The notes: a model not told the origin generated them from the letters alone. A DNA stretch of 64,000 bases from Flavobacterium sp. (GCF_017744675.1 NZ_JAGIAV010000006.1:62001-126000), one strand, 5' to 3'; positions 35,345 through 44,175 are shown, counted from the first letter of the stretch. Program-made: numbers and translations.

Positions 35345-35383
35345 AAAAACGCCATGAAACCAAAAGGTTCCACAGCGTTTTCA
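35345..35383 (-). terminator. Terminator of the HAE1 efflux operon
   Basis: On the minus strand, after the outer-membrane factor stop, AAAACGC...GGAACC-tttt-GGTTTC...GCGTTTTTT forms an interrupted stem followed by T residues. A further CTTAGTGCC...TAGTGGC half-repeat lies at about 35310-35335. Confidence 0.65.
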
Positions 35384-35422
35384 TCTCAAAAAATAAATAA
35401 TTAACGGGTAATGTAACGGGTA

Positions 35423-36841
35423 TTATTTCCAGCCTCCGCCTAGAGCGCGGTACAAATCTGTATTGGCTGTAAGTTGCTGTCTTTTGATATCGGCAAGTTC
35501 TAGTTCGCTTTGTAAAAGATTGGCTTGAGCCGTTAAAACTTCAAGATATTCTGCTAATCCGTTTTTAAATAATAAGTTAGCGTTTTTAATAGCCTGCTGT
35601 AACGTTTTTACTTTTTCTTTTAAGAAAGTTTCCTGTTGCTGTAATTTCTCTACTTTAACCAAAGCATCCGAAACTTCGCTAACGGCAACTAGAACCGATT
35701 GTCTAAAACTTAAAACTGCTTTTTCTCTTTCCGCGACAGCGATATTGTATTGTGTTCTAAGTTTTTTATTGTTTAAAAGTGGCTGTGTTAAACCTCCTGC
35801 AACTGTTCCAAACAAAGAAGCTGGAATGTTGAACCAATTGCTGGTTTCAAAAGAGTTTACGCCGCCTTGAGCCGTAATTCTGAGAGCTGGGTATAAATCC
35901 GCTTTCGTGATACCGACATTTGCGTTGGCAGCTTTTAGAGCCAGTTCGGCACTTTTTACATCAGGTCTTCTGCTTACTAATGCAGACGGAACTCCGATTG
36001 CTGTATTGTGTTTCACTTCTAGTGCGCTTAAACGAACTGATCTTTCTTTCGAATTTGGGAAAGAACCAGTTAAAACACTCAATGCATTCTCTTGAATCGC
36101 AATATTTTGCTCCAATAATGGAATCAGCTGTGCTGAGTTTAATTTCTGTGCTTCCGATTGTTGAATGGCCAAAGTTGTTACCTGACCAGCATCGTATTTT
36201 AATTTGATAATATTAGTCGTACTATCATTTAAACGAAGATTTTGTCTGGCAATATCCAATTGTGCATCCAACATTAAAAGGTTATAATATCCTCTCGAAA
36301 CATTAGCCACAATATTGGTCTGCAATGCCTTTTTTACTTCTTCAGACTGAAGATATCCTGCGTAAGCCCCTTTCTTTTGGTTTTTGATCTTTCCCCAAAT
36401 ATCAGCTTCCCAAGAAAGAGAAGCTCCAGCAGAATAATCGTCAATATGTTTAGCTCCAATTGCCTGATTTAAGTTTAATCCAGTAAAACTATTGTCTGAC
36501 GGATTGTTTGTACTCGCATTTACAAATAAGTTAACCTGAGGCACATTTCCCCATTTTGATTGTGTAAAACGATATTGGGCAATTTCGATATTTTTTTCGG
36601 CAATCTGAAGGTCGTTGTTTCTTGCAACGGCACTGTCAATCAATTTGATAATATCTTTTTCTGTAAAGAAGTTTTTCCACTCGATATCGGCAATACTTGT
36701 GGTATCACTCGAAACCGATGCATTCCTGAAATTCTCAGGAAATGCATCTTTTGGAGTTTCAAGATCCTTTGAAACTTTACAGGATATTATGGTCGTGATC
36801 AGAATGGCGAAGGTCACGATTTTGGTTATATAATTTTTCAT
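35423..36841 (-). CDS. TolC/OprM-type outer membrane factor of RND efflux system
   Basis: A 472-residue outer-membrane channel lipoprotein of the NodT/OprM family (signal ending TTIISC, Cys 21). Two internally repeated halves carry long helices: IEIAQYRFTQSKWGNVPQVNLFVNAS, SLSWEADIWGKIKNQKKGAY, and in the second half GVPSALVSRRPDVKSAELALKAANANVGITKADLYPAL, the family hallmark. It ends in a helical region with EYLEVLTAQANLLQSELELADIKRQQLTANTDLYRALGGGWK. It completes the export route with the membrane fusion protein and pump upstream. A 37-codon gene and an inverted-end repeat lie between the pump gene and this one. Confidence 0.94.
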   Translation of the reverse strand: MKNYITKIVTFAILITTIISCKVSKDLETPKDAFPENFRNASVSSDTTSIADIEWKNFFTEKDIIKLIDSAVARNNDLQIAEKNIEIAQYRFTQSKWGNVPQVNLFVNASTNNPSDNSFTGLNLNQAIGAKHIDDYSAGASLSWEADIWGKIKNQKKGAYAGYLQSEEVKKALQTNIVANVSRGYYNLLMLDAQLDIARQNLRLNDSTTNIIKLKYDAGQVTTLAIQQSEAQKLNSAQLIPLLEQNIAIQENALSVLTGSFPNSKERSVRLSALEVKHNTAIGVPSALVSRRPDVKSAELALKAANANVGITKADLYPALRITAQGGVNSFETSNWFNIPASLFGTVAGGLTQPLLNNKKLRTQYNIAVAEREKAVLSFRQSVLVAVSEVSDALVKVEKLQQQETFLKEKVKTLQQAIKNANLLFKNGLAEYLEVLTAQANLLQSELELADIKRQQLTANTDLYRALGGGWK

Positions 36842-36891
36842 TGTCTTTTTATTAGATTTCTGTACCCTTTGGCTTTGGGTGTAATTTTTTC

Positions 36892-36979
36892 AACACATAT
36901 AAACATAGTTTTGTAAACTTAAAAAAGGCGTTTCACTATTTTAAATGCACATAGTTTAGCTATGTTTCTATGTATTAAA
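36892..36979. repeat. Inverted-end repeat element, short copy A
   Basis: AACACATATAAACATAG at the left and CTATGTTTCTATGTATT at the right are near-inverted ends around AAAAAAGGCGTTTCACTATTTTAAATGCACATAGTTTAG. Copies B (45900-46035), C (46550-46706) and D (60335-60480) share the ends and the GGCGTTTCACT core; this one lacks about 50 bases of the right half. It lies inside the efflux operon. Confidence 0.8.
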
Positions 36980-37003
36980 ATATATTTTTAAATCTCTCTC
37001 AGC

Positions 37004-37117
37004 TTAAATTTCTGAACAAGTATCTTTTCTGGTTTCAAGATCTTTCGAGATTCTGTATGATATATATCCGATGCCAAAGATGATGGCAACAAGGATTGTC
37101 GTTATATAGTTTTCCAT
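37004..37117 (-). CDS. 37-residue membrane protein resembling the outer-membrane factor N terminus
   Basis: A small gene starting three bases after the pump stop codon (TAA AAT ATG), so it is very likely translated by coupling. The protein has one hydrophobic helix (about residues 3-22, NYITTILVAIIFGIGYISYR) and the tail ISKDLETRKDTCSEI. It aligns without gaps to residues 1-36 of the outer-membrane factor of the same operon, both sharing M-NYIT-I, IS and SKDLET-KD. The lipobox cysteine is replaced by Tyr, so the signal would act as a membrane anchor. It may be a decayed duplication of the channel gene's 5' end, or a small pump accessory in the manner of AcrZ. Confidence 0.7.
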   Translation of the reverse strand: MENYITTILVAIIFGIGYISYRISKDLETRKDTCSEI

Positions 37118-37120
37118 ATT

Positions 37121-40100
37121 TTATTTTTCTTCGTTGTGAACTACAGCGATTGGTTTTCCGCTGATTTTTTCTTGTAAATGTTGGAACACAATGAATAATA
37201 CTGGGATGATAAATAATCCTAGAATTACTCCAGAAAGCATTCCGCCCGCTGCTCCAATACTAATCGAATGATTTCCTTGAGCCGATGGTCCTTTTGCGCT
37301 CATCATTGGCACAAGACCCACTACAAAGGCAAGAGAAGTCATGATAATTGGTCGCAAACGTAATTTTGCAGCATCAATTGACGCTCTTACTAAGGCCATA
37401 CCTGATTTTCTTTTTTGTACCGCAAATTCCACAATCAAAATGGCATTTTTGGCGAGAAGTCCGATCAGCATGACAAGAGCAACTTGAACATAAATGTTGT
37501 TTTCGATTCCTGTTAAACCGATAGCTACAAATACTCCAAAAATACCTGCAGGAATTGATAAGATAACTGCTAGAGGAAGGATATAGCTCTCATACTGTGC
37601 AGCAAGTAGGAAATAAACGAATATCAAACACAGTAAGAAAATTGTAGCCGACTGACCTCCTGAAGAAATCTCTTCGCGCGTTTGGCCCGAGAATTCAAAC
37701 CCGTAACCTGCAGGCAATTGTTGTTTTGCTACTTCTTCAATTGCTTTAATGGCATCTCCAGAACTAAATCCTGGTTTCGGAATGGCATTAATAGAAATTG
37801 AGTTAAACAAATTATATCTAGAAGCGGTTTCAGAACCATAAATACGAGTTAGTTTTACTAAAGTATTTATCGGCACCATTTCGCCTGTTTTATTTTTAAC
37901 GAATACACGGTCAATTGCTGTTGGATCTGCTCTATCGGCAATATCAGCTTGAACAACCACACGGTAATATTTACCAAATCGGTTGAAGTCTGATGCTTGC
38001 GCGCTACCAAAATAAGCTTGCATGGTTTGTAAAATGTCTTTTACATTTACGCCTAACTGATTCGCTTTTTCATCATTAACTTCCAATTGCAATTGAGGAT
38101 AATCGGCTTTGAAAGATGTAAAGGCAACCGCAATTTCTGGACGTTTCATCAATTCTCCAATGAAATTTTGAGAAATACCGCTGAACTTGTCTAGTTTTCC
38201 TCCCGTTTTATCCTGAAGAACCAAATCTAAAGCTTCAACGTTACTAAATCCAGGAACTGTTGGGAAACTGAATACGAAGAAACTTCCGCCAGAAATAGCG
38301 CCCAGTTTGCCACGAACCTGATTCATGATTTCGTCAATATTTTTGATTTCTCCACGTTCTTCGTTTGGTTTCAGCAATACGAAAACAACTGCAGAAGATG
38401 GACTTGTAGAATTCGTTAATAAGTTAAAACCTGAAATCGCTGTTACGAATCTTGAAGCGTCTAAACCTCTTAATGTATTTTCAGCTTCAGTCATTACTTT
38501 TTGAGTTCCGTCAAGAGATGTTCCAGATGGAGTGTTAACTGCAATGGCAATAAATCCTTGATCTTCTGTAGGAATAAATCCTGCAGGAGTTGTTTTTACT
38601 AATAAAACAGTTGCTACAGTAATTAAAGCCAATCCGCCTAGACTCAACCATTTTTTTCTGATTAAGAATTTTATTCCGCCAACATAACGATTGGTTAGCG
38701 ATTCAAAACTGCTATTAAAAGCGGTAAAGAATTTTTCTTTAAATCCTTTTTTCTCATGAGGTGCATTTGCATCATGCTCTCCGTGATTGTCTTTTAAGAA
38801 CAAAGCCGCAAGAGCTGGACTCAAAGTTAAGGCATTAACAGCCGAAATTACAATTGCAATTGCCATCGTAAAGGCAAACTGACGATAGAAAACTCCCGTA
38901 GAGCCTTCCATAAAACCAACCGGCAGGAATACAGCAGCCATTACCAGCGTAATCGAGATAATAGCACCCGTTATTTCGTGCATTGCTTCATGGGTGGCGA
39001 TTTTTGGAGGCAGATGTTTGTGCTCCATTTTCGCATGCACGGCCTCGACGACCACAATCGCGTCATCTACCACAATACCAATCGCCAGAATTAATGCGAA
39101 AAGCGTTAGAAGGTTGATCGAGAATCCGAATAACTGCATGAAGAAGAACGTTCCTAAAATTGCTACAGGTACAGCAATAGCCGGGATTAAAGTTGATCTA
39201 AAATCTTGCAGGAAGATAAATACCACAATGAAAACTAATATAAAAGCTTCCAGTAAGGTATGTTCAACCTGTTCGATTGATTGGTCTAAAGATACTTTTG
39301 TACTATAGAAAATATTGTGTTTAATGCCTGTTGGAAAATCTTTAGAAGCTTTTTCCATCATTTTATTGATTGCAATCTGAATATCATTCGAGTTAGATCC
39401 AGCTAACTGAATAACTCCAATTACAACTCCTTTTTTACCATTTAAACGAGTTAAACTGTTGTAGGAGTAAGCACCTAACTCAACTCTCGCAACATCTTTT
39501 AAGCGAAGTACTGAGCCATCTGCATTAGAACGTATAGCAATATTTTCATAATCTTCTGGTTTACTAAGTTTACCTTTATATTTAATTACGTATTCAAAAA
39601 CTTCCTTACTTCTTTCCCCAAATTTACCTGGAGCAGCTTCCAAACTTTTGTCCTGAATCGCTGCCATCACCTCATTTGGCGTTACTTTGTAAGTAGACAT
39701 TTGAGTTGGGTTTAACCAAACACGCATAGAGTAATCTTTTACTCCACCAAAAATACTGGCAGAACCAACTCCAGGAATACGTTTTAATTCTGGAATAATA
39801 TTAATCTGTGCATAATTGGCAACAAAAGTCTGATCGTATTTTGATTCATCATCTGTGTACATACCAATCGCCATGATGAAACTGTTTTGCTGTTTAGCCG
39901 TGATAATACCTTGCTGAACAACCTCTGCTGGCAATTGGCTTGTTGCTTGAGCAACTCTGTTTTGTACGTTTACTGCGGCCTGATCTGCATTTGTTCCTAG
40001 TTTGAAGAAAACAGTAATCGCCAAACTACCATCGTTACTTGCAGTAGAACTCATGTAAGTCATGTTTTCTACACCATTTATAGACTCTTCGATAGAAGGT

Positions 40101-40285
40101 GCAACAGAACGTAAAACCGTTTCTGCGTTAGCTCCAGGATATACCGCCGTTACCAAAACTGATGGAGGCGCAATATCGGGAAACTGTTGTAAAGGCAGTT
40201 TAGTTAAACCAAGCACACCCAGAATCACCAACAAAATGGAGATTACAGTTGCCAGTACTGGTCTTTGTATAAATATTTTGAACAT
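37121..40285 (-). CDS. HAE1-family RND multidrug efflux pump (AcrB-like)
   Basis: Inner-membrane proton-driven pump, 1054 residues with 12 helices and two large periplasmic domains. The proton-relay residues are intact: Asp407 and Asp408 in GIVVDDAIVVVEAV and Lys946 in GLLAKNAILIVEF. Other hallmarks are FKIFIQRPVLATVISILLVILG at the start, the SVAPSIEESINGVENMTYM and GSLAITVFF pore-domain strands, and SPALAALFLK. It lies 12 bases after the fusion-protein gene. The TetR gene and its repeated operator upstream suggest drug-inducible expression; typical substrates are hydrophobic or amphipathic compounds. Confidence 0.96.
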   Translation of the reverse strand: MFKIFIQRPVLATVISILLVILGVLGLTKLPLQQFPDIAPPSVLVTAVYPGANAETVLRSVAPSIEESINGVENMTYMSSTASNDGSLAITVFFKLGTNADQAAVNVQNRVAQATSQLPAEVVQQGIITAKQQNSFIMAIGMYTDDESKYDQTFVANYAQINIIPELKRIPGVGSASIFGGVKDYSMRVWLNPTQMSTYKVTPNEVMAAIQDKSLEAAPGKFGERSKEVFEYVIKYKGKLSKPEDYENIAIRSNADGSVLRLKDVARVELGAYSYNSLTRLNGKKGVVIGVIQLAGSNSNDIQIAINKMMEKASKDFPTGIKHNIFYSTKVSLDQSIEQVEHTLLEAFILVFIVVFIFLQDFRSTLIPAIAVPVAILGTFFFMQLFGFSINLLTLFALILAIGIVVDDAIVVVEAVHAKMEHKHLPPKIATHEAMHEITGAIISITLVMAAVFLPVGFMEGSTGVFYRQFAFTMAIAIVISAVNALTLSPALAALFLKDNHGEHDANAPHEKKGFKEKFFTAFNSSFESLTNRYVGGIKFLIRKKWLSLGGLALITVATVLLVKTTPAGFIPTEDQGFIAIAVNTPSGTSLDGTQKVMTEAENTLRGLDASRFVTAISGFNLLTNSTSPSSAVVFVLLKPNEERGEIKNIDEIMNQVRGKLGAISGGSFFVFSFPTVPGFSNVEALDLVLQDKTGGKLDKFSGISQNFIGELMKRPEIAVAFTSFKADYPQLQLEVNDEKANQLGVNVKDILQTMQAYFGSAQASDFNRFGKYYRVVVQADIADRADPTAIDRVFVKNKTGEMVPINTLVKLTRIYGSETASRYNLFNSISINAIPKPGFSSGDAIKAIEEVAKQQLPAGYGFEFSGQTREEISSGGQSATIFLLCLIFVYFLLAAQYESYILPLAVILSIPAGIFGVFVAIGLTGIENNIYVQVALVMLIGLLAKNAILIVEFAVQKRKSGMALVRASIDAAKLRLRPIIMTSLAFVVGLVPMMSAKGPSAQGNHSISIGAAGGMLSGVILGLFIIPVLFIVFQHLQEKISGKPIAVVHNEEK

Positions 40286-40297
40286 TTGATTTTATAA

Positions 40298-41446
40298 TTA
40301 TTTTTTGTTAGTTACTTCGGCAACTTTAGTTGATTTTTCAGGCTGAATCGCTTGTCCGTCCTGAAGTTTGTCAATACCGCTTAACACGATTTGGTCACCA
40401 GATTTTACGCCGTCTTTAATTAAATAATTCGTACCGCTTTTCCCTACAACGGTAATTGGCATTTTAGTCACTTTGTTATCTTTTCCAACGGTGAAAACAA
40501 ATACTTTGTCCTGCATTTCAACAGTAGCAGCCTGCGGAACCAAAATAGCATCGTCGTGGTTTAATCCTAAACGGATTCTTCCTGTGTTTCCAGAGCGTAA
40601 AACTCCGTTAGCATTTGGGAAAGTTGCTCTAATCGTGATAGCCCCTGTAGTTTTATCAAACTGGCCATCAACCATATCGATTTTTCCTGTTTTTGGATAA
40701 GCGCTGTTATCAGCCAAAATCAAAGTAACTGGAGGTAATTTTTTGATTTTATCGCCTAATGAACTTCCTGCATATTGCTCTTTAAAGTTGATGAAATCTG
40801 TTTCACCCAAAGAGAAATAAGCAAATACTTCGTGAACATCAGATAGAGTAGTAAGAGGCTCAACATCAGTTGCAGAAACTAAGCTTCCTTGTTTTTTAGG
40901 CAGCCTTCCAATATAACCGCTTACTGGAGCTGTTACGTTAGTATATCCTAAATTAATTTTAGCAGAACCCACCATTGCTTTTGCTTGCTCGATGTTTGCA
41001 TTAGCAATTTTTTGAGTGGCTTTAGCTGTTTTTAACTGATAATCAGAAACTACTTTGTTCTGAACTAACGGAGTCAATTTATCAACTTCTAAATTAGCGT
41101 TGATTAAAGCCGCTTCGGCCGCATGAAGACTTGCTAAAGCATTGTTTAACTGCTCGCGAAACGGACGTTCATTGATTTTAAATAATGTTTGTCCTTTGTT
41201 TACGTAAGCACCTTCGTCAACATAAACTCTTTCTAGGTTTCCGCTTACTTGCGGACGAATTTCAACGTCTACAGTTCCTTGTATAGAAGCAGGATATTCA
41301 GAGTCAGTGATTGTGTTTGCACTTGTGATAGCCAAAACTGGCAAAACTGGTGGAGGTGGAGCAGTAGGAGCCTGATTTTTATCGGCGCAGCTGCTTAACA
41401 CTAATGCCAGAATAAAACTGGTTATAATTACATTTTTCATTTTCAT
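40298..41446 (-). CDS. RND efflux membrane fusion protein (AcrA-like lipoprotein)
   Basis: Periplasmic adaptor linking pump and channel. The preferred start is the ATG at 41446 (MKMKNVIITSFILALVLSSC), which gives a lipoprotein signal; the frame also stays open to an ATG at 41515 that would bury the signal. Domains in order: a barrel-sandwich half (IQGTVDVEIRPQVSGNLERVYVDEGAYVNKGQTLFKI), an alpha hairpin (about 85-150), lipoyl-like GYTNVTAPVSGYIGRLPKKQGSLV, a beta-barrel and a membrane-proximal domain (ILVPQAATVEMQDKVFVFTVG). It is the first structural gene of the operon; the spacer upstream carries four TetR-box copies. Confidence 0.93.
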   Translation of the reverse strand: MKMKNVIITSFILALVLSSCADKNQAPTAPPPPVLPVLAITSANTITDSEYPASIQGTVDVEIRPQVSGNLERVYVDEGAYVNKGQTLFKINERPFREQLNNALASLHAAEAALINANLEVDKLTPLVQNKVVSDYQLKTAKATQKIANANIEQAKAMVGSAKINLGYTNVTAPVSGYIGRLPKKQGSLVSATDVEPLTTLSDVHEVFAYFSLGETDFINFKEQYAGSSLGDKIKKLPPVTLILADNSAYPKTGKIDMVDGQFDKTTGAITIRATFPNANGVLRSGNTGRIRLGLNHDDAILVPQAATVEMQDKVFVFTVGKDNKVTKMPITVVGKSGTNYLIKDGVKSGDQIVLSGIDKLQDGQAIQPEKSTKVAEVTNKK

Positions 41447-41535
41447 AGTGGTTTTAATTGGTTGAACATTTTCTCGGGTAAAAAATTCTGGAATTCTGGA
41501 ATTCTCGGGATTCATATTTAATTAAATTAAATTAT

Positions 41536-41747
41536 CTAACGTTGTTAAGTAAAAGTGCGCAAATTTCCATACAGCAAAACCTTTTCAATTCTATTTTAAA
41601 TCAGTATTAAATTATCTAACATTGTTAAGTAAATGAGTAAAAAAAACTCGTTTATTACCTTTATTAAATTTTCTAACAGTGTTAAGCGAAAGTTATAAAA
41701 AAAAGGATTTTACATTATCCCGTTTAAATCATTTTACACTGTTAAGT
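41536..41747 (-). promoter_or_regulatory. Four-copy operator array upstream of the efflux operon
   Basis: Four copies of an imperfect palindrome (YTAACRYTGTTAAG): CTAACGTTGTTAAGT (41536-41550), CTAACATTGTTAAGT (41616-41630), CTAACAGTGTTAAGC (41673-41687) and TTTACACTGTTAAGT (41733-41747). Each is preceded by an AT-rich AAATTATC-like stretch. The 320-base spacer between the TetR gene and the fusion-protein gene holds nothing else. A fifth copy precedes the TetR gene. Confidence 0.75.
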
Positions 41748-41765
41748 AAAATTGAAAAATTTTTT

Positions 41766-42359
41766 TTATTGTATTGATTTGATGATACCACCAATGGCAT
41801 CCTTCAAAATTTGAGCATTAATTGTTTCTAAAATATCACTTTTGTTAATGATGTTGATGGCGATTAAACCATGAATAACAGAAAAGAAAGTGAAGTACTT
41901 TTGCTTTATAATATCTTGCGTTGGGTTGCTGTCCTTCATGATTTCAGCAATAACATCGGTGAATAATTTGTAAGGTGCCTCCTGAGCCGAACATCGCTGC
42001 GCACAGCAAGTCATTTGAACACCAAACATAAGTTGATACATTTCAGTATTAGTAAAAGCGAAATCCCAATAGGTCATCCACATAGCTTCTAACTGATCTT
42101 CGGGTTTTTCAAACTTATCTATTGCAGCTTGCAACTCCTTAGCCAGTTTCATAAAACCTTTGCCTGTCAGTTCTTCTAAAATTGCTTCTTTATTTGAGAA
42201 ATATTCATAAATAATAGGAGCAGTATATTCGATTCTGTCAGCAATTTTACGCATACTCAAACCATTCCAGCCTTCTTCTTTTACGATATCATAAGCAGCG
42301 CCAAGAATATTATTTCTTGTCTCTTCTTTTTGTCTTAAAATTCGATCTTTGCTAGCCAT
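41766..42359 (-). CDS. TetR-family regulator of the RND operon
   Basis: A 197-residue repressor. The helix-turn-helix is NILGAAYDIVKEEGWNGLSMRKIADRIEYTAPIIYEYFSNKEAIL (about 18-62). The C-terminal ligand-binding domain contains a Cys-rich segment QMTCCAQRCSAQEAP, which is uncommon and might respond to thiol-reactive agents. The start is taken as the ATG at 42359 rather than the TTG at 42368. A TAACACTGTTA box 22 bases upstream, shared with the efflux promoter region, points to autorepression. Confidence 0.9.
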   Translation of the reverse strand: MASKDRILRQKEETRNNILGAAYDIVKEEGWNGLSMRKIADRIEYTAPIIYEYFSNKEAILEELTGKGFMKLAKELQAAIDKFEKPEDQLEAMWMTYWDFAFTNTEMYQLMFGVQMTCCAQRCSAQEAPYKLFTDVIAEIMKDSNPTQDIIKQKYFTFFSVIHGLIAINIINKSDILETINAQILKDAIGGIIKSIQ

Positions 42360-42380
42360 TGTATTCAAGTATTAAATCGT

Positions 42381-42395
42381 TTAACACTGTTAGAC
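42381..42395 (-). promoter_or_regulatory. Fifth TetR box, upstream of the TetR gene
   Basis: TTAACACTGTTAGAC matches the TAAC-N3-GTTA core of the four boxes at 41.5-41.75 kb. Its place just before the TetR ATG fits autoregulation. Confidence 0.68.
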
Positions 42396-42558
42396 AAATG
42401 TATGGCGGTTTTTCGAATTACAAAATATTTTTATCATAATATTTTCTTATCGCACGATAAGTAATTCAAAAAATACTTGTGAAGTGCTGATTTTACAAGC
42501 TTTGTAATTTTTGAAATATTTTTGAGGAGCAACAAAATTTTCGTTTTCAAGAATATTT

Positions 42559-42630
42559 GTCCCGCTCTACACTATATCTTTTGTGTTGAACCCCAACACA
42601 AAAGGATGCCGTTTCGATCGGGGCTAGGCG
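42559..42630 (-). ncRNA. Structured RNA candidate, Flavo-1-like
   Basis: Read on the minus strand, CTAGCCCCGATCGAAACGGCATCC is followed by a perfect 11-bp hairpin (CTTTTGTGTTG, 42604-42594 with 42588-42578) and then GATATAGTGTAGAGCGGGAC. The CCCCG start can pair with CGGGAC at the end. The pattern resembles the Flavo-1 RNA motif as I remember it from flavobacteria; that identification is from memory. No gene overlaps it. Confidence 0.45.
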
Positions 42631-42691
42631 AGAAGTATCTTTTTTGATAGATTTCGAAACAGATCTGAAAAAAAATCCGTCAGGAATGACA

Positions 42692-42878
42692 AATATTGTA
42701 GCAACGGATTTTAATCCGTTGAATAATAAAATAGAAACATCAAATGAGTTCCGTAGGAACGGCAAATAGTGAACAGGTAAGAATATGTATCGATCCTACG
42801 GATCTTTTGCATTGTGAAAATCTATAAATGACCGGATTGAAATCCGGTCCTACAATAATTTGGTCGAGCCTACAGCTC
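42692..42878. repeat. Modular mini-hairpin repeat cluster
   Basis: Part of the gene-free stretch 42360-42957. It holds CAACGGATTttaATCCGTTG-type (42702-42721), GTTCC-gta-GGAAC (42748-42760), GATCC-tac-GGATC (42792-42804), ACCGGAT-tgaa-ATCCGGT (42831-42848) and GAGC-ctaca-GCTC (42866-42878). The spacers resemble those at 4.4 kb and 56 kb (GGCAAATAGTG, ATTGTAGC). Short spurious open frames here should be ignored. Confidence 0.75.
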
Positions 42879-42957
42879 TTCATAGCATTTGATTTAATAG
42901 ATTCAAAAAAGAGGAGTACAACATTTTGCGATGAACAATTTTTCGATAGATTTCAGA

Positions 42958-43881
42958 TTATTTGATTCCCCGAACGTTCATTTCTAATGTATAAACACTT
43001 TTACTGGCTGTAATAAATAGTGTTTTAAATTTTTTTCCTCCAAAACAAACATTAGCTGTCCATGGTTCAGGAACCTCAATATGGGCTATTTTTTCTCCTT
43101 GTGGATTGAATATGGTAACTCCTTTTCCGCATAGGTAAATGTTTCCAGATTCGTCTATTGTCATTCCATCTGAACCAGATTCAGTAAACAGCTTTTTTTT
43201 GCCTAAAGAGCCATTACTTTCGATTGTATAAGAGTACGTTTTATTTGCCGCTATATCAGCTACGTATAAGGTTTTTCCATCCGAAGTTCCAATAATGCCA
43301 TTAGGTTTTGCAAGATCATTCTCAACGTTGATAATTTTGGATTTATCTGGAGATAAATAGTAAACGCATTCTTTCTCTATTTCTTTGGAGGTATGCGTCC
43401 AGTAGTCCCTTTTGTAAAAAGGGTCTGTAAAATAGATGCCACCTTTTGGGTCAACCCAAAGATCATTGGGACCATTCAGCCTTTTTCCTTCGAAATTGTT
43501 TATTAATACCGTATAATTTTTGTTTTTGTCAATTTTCCAAAGCTCATTTTTTTCATCGGCGCAAGCCAAAAGGTTGCCTGTACGATCAAAGTACAAACCG
43601 TTAGCTCTTCCTGCATTTTCCATAAAAACAGAAAGTTCGCCATTAACCGACCATTTCATGATTCTATTATTAGGCTGATCCGTAAAATAAATATTTCCTT
43701 TCTTATCCGCAGCAGGTCCTTCTGTAAAACTGAATTGATCGGATAGTTTTGTGAGAACTGCGCCTTTTGCTATTAAGGCATGATTTTTTTCTTTTGATGT
43801 TTGAGCGTATATAAAATTTGTAAAAGTTAAAGTAATAACAAATAAAAGGGTTGATTTTATTTTAAGTTGGAGTGAAGGCAT
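42958..43881 (-). CDS. SMP-30/gluconolactonase-family periplasmic protein
   Basis: A 307-residue six-bladed propeller of the SMP-30/gluconolactonase family, usually calcium- or zinc-dependent lactonases acting on sugar lactones. The ATG at 43881 gives a good signal peptide (MPSLQLKIKSTLLFVITLTF...YAQ); the frame stays open to an upstream TTG. Metal-ligand motifs fit: FTEGPAADKKGNIYFTD (Glu), GKRLNGPNDLWVDPKGGIYFTDP (Asn) and SDGMTIDESGNIYLC (Asp). A single gene with repeats on both sides; the substrate is unknown. Confidence 0.88.
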   Translation of the reverse strand: MPSLQLKIKSTLLFVITLTFTNFIYAQTSKEKNHALIAKGAVLTKLSDQFSFTEGPAADKKGNIYFTDQPNNRIMKWSVNGELSVFMENAGRANGLYFDRTGNLLACADEKNELWKIDKNKNYTVLINNFEGKRLNGPNDLWVDPKGGIYFTDPFYKRDYWTHTSKEIEKECVYYLSPDKSKIINVENDLAKPNGIIGTSDGKTLYVADIAANKTYSYTIESNGSLGKKKLFTESGSDGMTIDESGNIYLCGKGVTIFNPQGEKIAHIEVPEPWTANVCFGGKKFKTLFITASKSVYTLEMNVRGIK

Positions 43882-43963
43882 AATAAAGAGATTTAAAAGT
43901 TGCTTTTTAAGCGGTTTTAAAAGTAGTTTTTTATTTCTGATATTCTGCAAAACCGGATTCAAA

Positions 43964-44175
43964 TTTGTTGCTTAAATTATCTCGCAAAGTCGCGAAGGCA
44001 CAAAGTTTATCCTCATTTTTGTCATTCTGAGGAACGAAGAATCTCCGCAAGTAGCTCTTCAAAGATTGATGTTTGTTGCTTAAATTATCTTGCAAAGTCG
44101 CGAAGACGCAAAGTTTACCCTCATTTTTGTCTTTCTAAGGAACGAAGAATCTTCGCAAGTAGCTCTACAAAGATT
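43964..44175. repeat. 108-bp tandem duplication
   Basis: Two direct copies start at 43964 and 44072 with TTTGTTGCTTAAATTATC, continue through GCAAAGTCGCGAAG, and end in GGAACGAAGAATC...GCAAGTAGCTCT...CAAAGATTG, differing at about ten bases. The GAACGAAGAATC end is related to the long-arm repeats at 47.6 and 56.3 kb. This fills most of the gene-free stretch 43882-44252. Confidence 0.8.

Noticed and set aside
42547-42765. Open frame of 72 residues on the minus strand
   Set aside because: Overlaps the RNA candidate and mini-hairpin repeats; its peptide follows the repeat words rather than a gene.
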